A stretch of 20,492 bases of DNA from a virus. The position numbers and the translations under genes are program-made. Each line of letters opens with the position of its first letter. Positions within the stretch are counted from its first letter, which is position 1. Below are positions 1 to 5,012 of this stretch, one piece after another. The DNA lies in the IMG/VR virus record IMGVR_UViG_3300049846_000804, positions 1-20,492 of that record. One strand, 5' to 3'. Below the pieces are notes generated by a model. It ran no database searches. It saw only the letters and a list, made by a program, of their open reading frames with translations, and was not told the DNA's origin.

Positions 1-293
1 GGTGCTGGAAGAAGACCGAGAGCGGTCGCAAGGAAGCCGTTGAAGCTGCCCGTCTCCATGCCTGGAAACTCAAGGAGCAGCGCCGGCTGGCTGCGGGTGA
101 GCCGGTGCCTGATGTCCATTGCCTGCGCTGCAGCTTCTGGGATGAGGGGCGCTGCAGCTTCTCGTTTCCAGAAGCGGGCGGTGTGTTCGCCGCCGACTGT
201 TCCCTCTACCTTCTCGACTATGACCGACAGCTCCCCGGTGACGATCCACGACGCCGTAAACCATCCCTCTCACTACAAGCAAGGCGCCGTTGA
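1..293 (+). CDS. Partial Cys-rich small protein (5' end outside window)
   Basis: An open frame enters from the left edge (first full codon at base 3) and stops at 291-293, giving about 96 visible residues. The first third is basic and probably helical. It is followed by a cysteine pattern, CxxC then two further single Cys, with the segment FPEAGG between them, which looks like a small metal-binding fold. I do not recognise a named family; short phage proteins with this Cys spacing are common. A GTG at 105 could be an internal start, but coding-like sequence continues upstream of it. The last 74 bases overlap the DUF3310 gene, and the basic C-terminal tail lies wholly in that overlap, so the true 3' end deserves caution. 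Confidence 0.5.
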   Translation, partial: CWKKTESGRKEAVEAARLHAWKLKEQRRLAAGEPVPDVHCLRCSFWDEGRCSFSFPEAGGVFAADCSLYLLDYDRQLPGDDPRRRKPSLSLQARRR

Positions 294-459
294 GTGCATC
301 GACGCCATCAAAGCGGCGGTGGGAGATGAAGGCTTTGAGGCGTACTGCCAGGGCCAAGTCATCAAGTACATCTGGCGCTATCGCCACAAGAACGGCCTGG
401 AGGATCTTCGTAAGGCCAACTGGTATCTGACCGAGCTGATCAAGCAGTTCGGCGCGTAG
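220..459 (+). CDS. DUF3310 family protein
   Basis: This 79-residue protein contains the DUF3310 signature: VNHPSHY at about residues 13-19, then an acidic helix, then QVIKYIWRYRHKNG and DLRKANWYL near the C-terminus. The family is widespread in tailed phages. It is sometimes labelled nucleotide kinase-like, but its biochemical function is not established to my knowledge. The length is normal for the family. I chose the ATG at 220; a GTG at 238 would also keep the whole domain, and neither has a convincing ribosome binding site. Starting at ATG 40 would add about 60 residues that read as shadow of the preceding gene. The gene overlaps the upstream Cys-rich frame by 74 bases. Confidence 0.85.
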   Translation: MTDSSPVTIHDAVNHPSHYKQGAVECIDAIKAAVGDEGFEAYCQGQVIKYIWRYRHKNGLEDLRKANWYLTELIKQFGA

Positions 460-488
460 CCTATGGCTATCTAAGGGAGTTACTCCCG

Positions 489-701
489 GTGGATGACGCC
501 GCCTACCTGCGCCAACAGGCCATGAATAAGTTGCGGGTGGCAGTGACCTTCGCCACGGCCGGTGAGCTGCATCGGGCGGCGGAGTTCCTCGATTTCGCCA
601 GGGAGATCCGCAGCGGCAAGACCAGGCTGCGGCGCTCCGCCAGGAGCAAGACCCGTCAACGGGCCATCGAGCAGCACGGCTACTACGCCGGCGAGGGCTG
701 A
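489..701 (+). CDS. Small basic hypothetical protein
   Basis: This 70-residue protein starts at GTG 489, with an AAGGGAG Shine-Dalgarno-like stretch around 473-480 at suitable spacing. The first 45 residues look helical (an Ala/Leu-rich stretch ending in AAEFLDFAREI), and the C-terminal part is strongly basic (Arg/Lys-rich), so nucleic acid binding is possible but only inferred. There is no Cys cluster, membrane segment or recognisable domain. It lies 29 bases after the DUF3310 gene in the same direction and probably shares its transcript. Confidence 0.55.
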   Translation: MDDAAYLRQQAMNKLRVAVTFATAGELHRAAEFLDFAREIRSGKTRLRRSARSKTRQRAIEQHGYYAGEG

Positions 702-780
702 GACGCAGAAGACACACCACATTTAGTGGCACTTACGCCCCTAAGGGCCTATGGTCGTAGTCGCAGCCACTAGAGCGTCA

Positions 781-864
781 ATGCGCCCTGCCCAAGGCCG
801 TGCTGCCCTGGTGTGGGAGCACTACGCCAGCACAACGACCACCTACGAGATCCCTGTCCTCTGA
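781..864 (+). CDS. Possible 27-codon leader ORF
   Basis: A short frame starts at ATG 781 and ends in TGA at 862-864, and the A of that TGA is the first base of the ATG of the zinc-ribbon gene (TGATG junction). This is the same junction style as the verified-looking gene pairs further right, which suggests a translated leader that couples into the next gene. There is no clear Shine-Dalgarno sequence before 781 and the peptide has no recognisable features. It may equally be chance. Confidence 0.25.
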   Translation: MRPAQGRAALVWEHYASTTTTYEIPVL

Positions 865-1133
865 TGCCCGACGTCTACAACGAAAAGGGGGTGCGGTTGC
901 GGCACCCCTTCCCCTGTCCAAAATGCCGCCATCCCCACGGTCCCGTGGTCAACACCAGCCAAGCTGAAGGGGGCGGAACGATTCGCCAACGACGGTGCCC
1001 GGACTGTGCCTACAGCTGGGTCACCTTCCAGGAGCCGGAATACCTCCTCCCCCGCGAGGCTGTGAGGTGGGGGCGGCACAAACTCCAACTGGTGAACCCT
1101 GATCAGACTTATCTCAGTAACTCCGAGCCATGA
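864..1133 (+). CDS. Zinc-ribbon protein, NrdR-like N-terminal ribbon
   Basis: The 89-residue protein has two CxxC knuckles at about C18/C21 and C45/C48. Between and after them is a pattern like the zinc ribbon of the NrdR repressor: a V..T...GGGTIRQRRC stretch followed by C..SWVTFQEPE. The ATP-cone that follows in true NrdR is absent, so this is an isolated ribbon rather than a ribonucleotide reductase repressor. A DNA- or protein-binding role is inferred. I chose the ATG at 864, coupled to the 27-codon ORF through TGATG; a GTG at 813 would add 17 residues with no conserved look. Its stop overlaps the start of the next gene at 1130. Confidence 0.65.
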   Translation: MPDVYNEKGVRLRHPFPCPKCRHPHGPVVNTSQAEGGGTIRQRRCPDCAYSWVTFQEPEYLLPREAVRWGRHKLQLVNPDQTYLSNSEP

Positions 1134-1276
1134 CGCCCCTAAGTCCTGACGCCATCGACGCGGAGTTTCGCCGCTGGTGGGCGCAGTCCTACCCAAACGC
1201 CGCACCCAACAACCGCGCCGTCGAGATCGCGGTGGCCTTCGTTCTCTACCTGCAGGAGCAGCATGACCATCAATGA
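1130..1276 (+). CDS. Small hypothetical protein (48 aa)
   Basis: An ATG at 1130 overlaps the previous stop (ATGA) and the frame ends with TGA at 1274-1276, 14 bases into the peptidase gene. The 48-residue product has an aromatic/basic patch FRRWWAQSYP, then an Asn/Pro turn, then a hydrophobic helix VEIAVAFVLYL. I recall similar short proteins in cyanophages, but I cannot name a family. The double overlap with both neighbours and the amphipathic composition favour a real, translationally coupled gene. The hydrophobic stretch is too short to be a confident membrane segment. Confidence 0.5.
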   Translation: MTPLSPDAIDAEFRRWWAQSYPNAAPNNRAVEIAVAFVLYLQEQHDHQ

Positions 1277-1976
1277 CGCCCTGATCACGCCGGAGAAGTG
1301 GCAGGACTGCTGGGAGAACTTCAAGGGGGAACCGCAGCAGGTCTCGGGGATCTGGACGCTGTATGAGCACCTGAAGCAGTCCGACCCTTGCCTGCTGGGC
1401 GAGGCGGCCGAGTGGCTGGCGAAGTTCCGCGAGGAGCCGCCGGCGCCGAAAGCGATCCCTGTGCCCTACTTCTGCCAGCTGCAGATGGACGATGGCCAAG
1501 GCTGGCGCGACTGCTTCTCGACCACGGCCGCGATGATTGCGGCGTGGAAGGGTAAGGTCCCGCCCAACACCACCGGCGAGAACCAGTACAACCACATCCG
1601 CCAGAAGCACGGCGACTCCACCGTGGCTGGCTCGCAGTTGGCGGCGCTGGCGGAGCTGGGCCTGCACGCCAACTACGCCACCAACGGCACCAAGGCCAAG
1701 CTGATCGAGCTGATCGATCAGGGGGTGCCGGTGGGCACCGGGATCCTCCATCACGGCCAGGCCAGCAGCCCCTCAGGCGGCGGGCACTGGATGCTGATCG
1801 TGGGGCACGACGAGAGTGGGGTGGTCGCCCTGGATCCCTACGGGGAGCTGAACGTGGTCAACGGCACTTGGGCACGCCAGGGCAGCGGTGGTGATCACGT
1901 CCACTACAGCTGGAAAAACTGGCTGCCCCGCTGGGAAGTGGCCGGCGCTGACGGCTACATGCTGTGGGTGGCGTGA
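1263..1976 (+). CDS. C39-like cysteine peptidase (papain-like fold), candidate lysis enzyme
   Basis: The protein has 237 residues. Residues 1-60 form a helical module (W..NFKGEPQQ...I..L, then W...F) that I recall from hydrolases of cyanobacterial phages and that may be a targeting module (inferred). Residues 65-237 fit the C39-like/papain-like peptidase fold (Peptidase_C39_2 type). The candidate nucleophile is C84 in WRDCFSTTAAM, with Q72 or Q74 available for the oxyanion hole. The candidate His is H175 in GGGHWMLIVG and the candidate Asp is D191 in ALDPYGE. There is no signal peptide or membrane segment, so export would need a holin or other route. It is followed by a lipase gene through TGATG coupling, and the pair may act on the cell envelope at lysis. 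A regulatory or tail-related protease is the alternative. Confidence 0.75.
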   Translation: MTINDALITPEKWQDCWENFKGEPQQVSGIWTLYEHLKQSDPCLLGEAAEWLAKFREEPPAPKAIPVPYFCQLQMDDGQGWRDCFSTTAAMIAAWKGKVPPNTTGENQYNHIRQKHGDSTVAGSQLAALAELGLHANYATNGTKAKLIELIDQGVPVGTGILHHGQASSPSGGGHWMLIVGHDESGVVALDPYGELNVVNGTWARQGSGGDHVHYSWKNWLPRWEVAGADGYMLWVA

Positions 1977-2554
1977 TGGCAGTCACCGACCTGCAGATCA
2001 AGGCCGCGGCCTCCATGGCATTGGAGGTGTACACGCACCCCCGGGACTGGCTGGTGCGCAGCGATGGCACCACCACCTGGATAGCCATCGAGGGCAGCGA
2101 TGAGCTGGCTGATTGGCGTCGGAACTTTGAGTTCGTGCTGACCAGCACCGATGAGCACCTGGGCTTCGGGGCGTATGCCCGAGAGCTGATGACGCAGATG
2201 TGGGCGGCTGGTGTGCAGCTCGACCGCAATCAGACGATCGTGTTGACCGGCCATTCCCTCGGGGGTGCGGTGGCGACGATCATTGCGGCGCAGCTGCAGG
2301 AGCACCTGCCGCTGCTAGAGCTGGTGACGTTTGGCAGCCCACGCCCTGGCGGCCAGCGGTTTGCTGAGCTGTTGACGGTGCCCCACCACCGCTATGTCCA
2401 TGCCGATGACGTGGTGCCGCACTTGCCGTCACCGCTGCTGGGCTTCCGGCACACCGCACCAGCGCTGCAGCTGAAGCCGTTCAAGGTGGCTCACCTGCTG
2501 AGCGGGGTAAGAGACCACGACATGTTGACCTACAGGAAGCTGCTGAATGAGTGA
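1976..2554 (+). CDS. Class 3 lipase-like alpha/beta hydrolase
   Basis: The 192-residue protein carries the Lipase_3 hallmark TGHSLGGAVA, with nucleophile S94. The rest of a complete triad is visible: an Asp in HADDVVPHLP (D144 or D145) and H181 in RDHDMLTYRKLL. The TFGSPRPG segment after the nucleophile strand is also typical of class 3 lipases. The ATG at 1976 overlaps the preceding TGA by one base; an in-frame GTG at 1964 is less likely. No signal peptide is seen. Placed directly after a peptidase, it may attack envelope lipids or lipid-linked polymers during lysis, by analogy with the LysB esterases of mycobacteriophages, which are a different family. That role is inferred; esterase activity on some other acyl substrate is equally possible. 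Confidence 0.8.
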   Translation: MAVTDLQIKAAASMALEVYTHPRDWLVRSDGTTTWIAIEGSDELADWRRNFEFVLTSTDEHLGFGAYARELMTQMWAAGVQLDRNQTIVLTGHSLGGAVATIIAAQLQEHLPLLELVTFGSPRPGGQRFAELLTVPHHRYVHADDVVPHLPSPLLGFRHTAPALQLKPFKVAHLLSGVRDHDMLTYRKLLNE

Positions 2555-2702
2555 TTCGATTGCAAACCGGCCGAGGGCCTTCCTGGTGCGTAAGGTCCAT
2601 TCTCTGCGCAAGTTGCGCCGCGCCCAGCAGCGCCGGCAGCAGCAGCAACAGACCAAGCCACCGCAGGTGGTGCGCAACGGCTTCGGAGGCACTAGACGAT
2701 GA
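2547..2702 (+). CDS. Small Arg/Gln-rich hypothetical protein (51 aa)
   Basis: The ATG at 2547 lies inside the lipase gene's last codons and the frame ends in TGA at 2700-2702. The middle of the product is extremely basic and Gln-rich (RKLRRAQQRRQQQQQ), which would make an amphipathic or disordered nucleic-acid-binding segment. No family is recognised. It is overlapped at its end by the next ATG (ATGA). The compact overlaps on both sides support translation, but the low-complexity composition leaves the gene uncertain. Confidence 0.45.
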   Translation: MSDSIANRPRAFLVRKVHSLRKLRRAQQRRQQQQQTKPPQVVRNGFGGTRR

Positions 2703-2854
2703 CGGATCTCAAGGAGCTGGCTGAGGGGCTGGCCGACGAGCTGGCGCAGGCCGGCAACCAGCTGCGCCAGTACCGGGCCATCAAGTCCGCCGACTGCTAC
2801 GCCAGCTTGGGGCGTAAGTCACAGCACTGTCGCCAAAGCGGTAGACAAAACTAA
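2699..2854 (+). CDS. Small hypothetical protein (51 aa)
   Basis: The start ATG at 2699 overlaps the preceding TGA, and TAA is at 2852-2854. Residues 1-30 are an acidic amphipathic helix (LKELAEGLADELAQAG), and the C-terminal third is basic with two Cys. No membrane segment or known domain is visible. Coupling to its neighbour and the following Shine-Dalgarno sequence for the next gene fit a run of small genes of unknown role. Confidence 0.45.
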   Translation: MTDLKELAEGLADELAQAGNQLRQYRAIKSADCYASLGRKSQHCRQSGRQN

Positions 2855-2866
2855 CTGGAGTTGGCT

Positions 2867-3187
2867 ATGAAGAGGGAAGTACTTGAAACCCGTGGCTTGC
2901 GTATAGAGACTTCACTTGATTGGAATGGTAGATATTATTTGGCCTACAGGCCCACCTGCTCGATGTACTTCCGAGACCGGAAGGCGATGGTGAAGTGGCT
3001 GGGCTATCCGACCCAGACCCCCACCAGAGCGCTGCTGCTGGCGTGGCTGGATGAGTTGGAGGCGAAGGATGCCGCGAAAAAGGGCCCCGTTGTGGAGCCC
3101 GTCGCACATACCGAGGTGGTGGGCAGCTTTGATCCTGACGCTCATCAGGACGAGGATCCCGCGCTCAGCACCAAGATGGTCACTTAG
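2867..3187 (+). CDS. Hypothetical protein, last gene of the plus block
   Basis: The 106-residue protein starts at ATG 2867, preceded by ACTGGAG with 6 bases between GGAG and ATG, the clearest ribosome binding site in the plus block. Residues 1-65 are mixed charged/aromatic (WNGRYYLAYRP, FRDRKAMVKWLGYP), residues 50-70 look helical, and the C-terminal 35 residues are acidic and probably disordered. I recognise no family. The first 80 bases are richer in A+T than the flanks, perhaps to keep the initiation region unstructured. Its TAG stop at 3185-3187 overlaps the TAA stop of the converging minus-strand gene. Confidence 0.6.
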   Translation: MKREVLETRGLRIETSLDWNGRYYLAYRPTCSMYFRDRKAMVKWLGYPTQTPTRALLLAWLDELEAKDAAKKGPVVEPVAHTEVVGSFDPDAHQDEDPALSTKMVT

Positions 3188-3843
3188 ACCAACTTTACGG
3201 AGCGGAGGATCAGGCAGTACTGCTTGGTTCCCGCACCATTTGCAGCTTGGGTCACCAAACCGGTAGAAACGCTGGCCCCCGTGTACACACGAAAAGAGAC
3301 GCGCTGCGTACCAGGGTTCAAGTTGCTTGCTGGAGAAGCAAGGCAGCTCGTATACCCAGTCGGGGTGCCAGGGGGCTCAAAGCTGGCGGCGGTAGAGACT
3401 ATCTCATTTGTCATGCCGATAGCAATTACAGCTTCCTTTGTGGCAGTCGAAGCTGTCGTATAGGGCCCAGCTTCTGATCCGGTGGAGCTTGACGTTACGG
3501 CTCCGTTAAGCGCAGAGACTATAGTGGTCCCTGGGTATTCGAGATGCGAGACAATGGTGCGGCCGTCAGCGGCAGTAGCGGTCACAGCGGGGACTGTGCC
3601 GGTGCCGGATCGGTACAAGATAATCATGTGAAAGTTGGCTTGCGACACGTTTGTGCCCCAGGTCGTCCAGCCTGTAGCGGTGACAGCAGGGGACGCAGTG
3701 CTCGTGGAAGTGACCACTACAAAAGCAAAGCCAGCTATGTTTACATTGCCGCTAACTGGTACGATCAGGCGCGGGCCATCTTCAAGCTGCGAGGAAGGCC
3801 CGACTTTCCGTCTTAGCATCAGGGTGTTTAGAACAATACTCAC
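3184..3843 (-). CDS. Putative fibre tip or adhesin-like structural protein
   Basis: The 219-residue protein starts with GTG at 3843, overlapping the TGA of the preceding fibre gene. It is rich in Thr, Ser, Val and Gly with alternating hydrophobic strands and few helices. This fits a beta-sandwich like the small adhesion domains at the end of phage fibre clusters (for example a WTTWGTN strand and a later HMIILYRSG strand). I do not recognise a specific family. Position as the last gene of the fibre cluster suggests a receptor-binding tip or a capping protein; this is inference. G+C is lower than in the two fibre genes before it, which could reflect exchange of host-range genes. No catalytic motif is visible. 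Confidence 0.55.
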   Translation of the reverse strand: MSIVLNTLMLRRKVGPSSQLEDGPRLIVPVSGNVNIAGFAFVVVTSTSTASPAVTATGWTTWGTNVSQANFHMIILYRSGTGTVPAVTATAADGRTIVSHLEYPGTTIVSALNGAVTSSSTGSEAGPYTTASTATKEAVIAIGMTNEIVSTAASFEPPGTPTGYTSCLASPASNLNPGTQRVSFRVYTGASVSTGLVTQAANGAGTKQYCLILRSVKLV

Positions 3844-5012
3844 CTCACGTCCTCCAGCAGACTGGCAGCAATCACAGTCGTAGAAACGACGTAGTACGTC
3901 AACACGCTGGTCCCAATGGGAATGGTTGTAGCTTTCGTGCCACCAGAGAACTTCCAGTAGGTGCCGTAATTGACGGTGCGTTGGGCTGTAGTTGTAATGA
4001 CGATGCAGCCACTCTGGCCGGCGACCAGATTCGTCGGGTTCGCCAGGGTGCGGTTGCCACCCATCGTCCAGCTGAAGTTGTTGGACGATGAGAAGTCCGG
4101 CGTGACAGTGGTGCTGTCTGTCAGCGCTGTGGGTGTGCCCACGGAGCTGGCGGGAACCGTGACCCGCCCGCTGGCCGCCATCGAAATGGCCGCCACACCA
4201 CCAACCACCAGGGCCAGCTGGTTCGCTCCAGGGCTATAGAGGCCCGTGTCGACATCCCCCGTGAAGGTGATCGAGGGAGTCGCCAGCGCACCCAGCGGAT
4301 AGGCCAGGGCGCCAGTCATCGTGTCGCCCGCCTTGGCGACGTAGCTGGCCTTCAGCCCCGCAGGCGTCACCGCCAGGGCGCCGATGGTGCCAGCAGCCAC
4401 CTCAGCAGCGGTTGCCAGTTCGACAATGCCCTTCTCCGTCTCAGAAGCCTCAGCGACCGCACCACCACCACCACCACCACCGGCCGCGATCGCGTCGTTG
4501 GTGGCCTTGAGCTGATCTGCCGTCACCACCAGGCCAGCGGTGCCTGCCGTCACAGCTGCGGCATCAGCCAGCTGGACCGCCCCCTTGGCTGCCGTGGTGG
4601 CAGAGGGCAAGGCCGTTGCGGCCACTAGGTCGCCTGGTGTCTTGGGGCCCAGCGTGGTGCCGGTGCGGGTCCACACCCTGGCGGCCTCGACAAACTCCGT
4701 CGTGGCGAGCTGGGTGGTGCTGGTGCCAGCGACAGCGGTCGGTGCGCTGGGGGTGCCCGTGAAGGCCGGGCTGGCCAGAGGCGCCTGGCTCGCCAGCGCC
4801 GACTTCAGGCCGGCCGGCGTCACAGCGCGAACCGTATCGACACCCGCGGCAACCTCAGCGGTGGTCGCCAGCTCCACAATGCCCTTTGCAGTTTCGCTGG
4901 CATCCCCAACAGCAGGGGCGCTTAGCACCGCCTTGAGGTCGGCGGCGGTGCAGCGGTAGTCCACTCCACCACGGTTGACGAGGAGCAGATCAGTCTCAAG
5001 CGGAGTGCTCAT
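3840..5012 (-). CDS. Tail fibre protein with phage-tail repeats
   Basis: The protein has 390 residues. Residues 1-30 look like an attachment segment (ETDLLLVNRGGVDYR). Residues 38-73 and 188-223 are two copies of the tail-fibre repeat with core KGIVELATxAEVAAG and AVTPAGLK, as in lambda Stf and P2-type fibres. Residues 79-108 match the Stf-type element SPAFTGTPSAPT followed by ATTEFV. Residues 140-170 repeat a module also present in the long fibre. A run of seven Gly at 178-184 is a flexible hinge. Residues 250-285 (DVDTGLYSPGANQ) and a C-terminal domain from about 300 (GGNRTLANPTNL, YWKFSGGT) are familiar from fibre C-termini. It probably assembles as a trimer and recognises the host surface. 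No S74-type autoprotease is seen. Confidence 0.85.
   Translation of the reverse strand: MSTPLETDLLLVNRGGVDYRCTAADLKAVLSAPAVGDASETAKGIVELATTAEVAAGVDTVRAVTPAGLKSALASQAPLASPAFTGTPSAPTAVAGTSTTQLATTEFVEAARVWTRTGTTLGPKTPGDLVAATALPSATTAAKGAVQLADAAAVTAGTAGLVVTADQLKATNDAIAAGGGGGGGAVAEASETEKGIVELATAAEVAAGTIGALAVTPAGLKASYVAKAGDTMTGALAYPLGALATPSITFTGDVDTGLYSPGANQLALVVGGVAAISMAASGRVTVPASSVGTPTALTDSTTVTPDFSSSNNFSWTMGGNRTLANPTNLVAGQSGCIVITTTAQRTVNYGTYWKFSGGTKATTIPIGTSVLTYYVVSTTVIAASLLEDVR

Noticed and set aside
40-219. N-terminal extension of the DUF3310 protein from ATG 40
   Set aside because: The extra residues are an out-of-frame reading of the Cys-rich gene; DUF3310 proteins normally begin shortly before the NHPSHY motif.
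732-747. GCCCctaaGGGC hairpin between small genes
   Set aside because: The stem is only 4 bp with no T tract, too weak to call a terminator.
843-1754. Long minus-strand frame opposite the zinc-ribbon and peptidase genes
   Set aside because: The opposite strand has three well-supported coupled genes, and the minus translation is Arg/Leu/Gly/Val-rich with no motif, typical of high-G+C shadow.
4455-4485. CAC/CCA triplet run as a microsatellite or CRISPR-like repeat
   Set aside because: It is the coding sequence of the poly-Gly hinge in the fibre; a similar run near 5755-5770 encodes the hinge of the long fibre.
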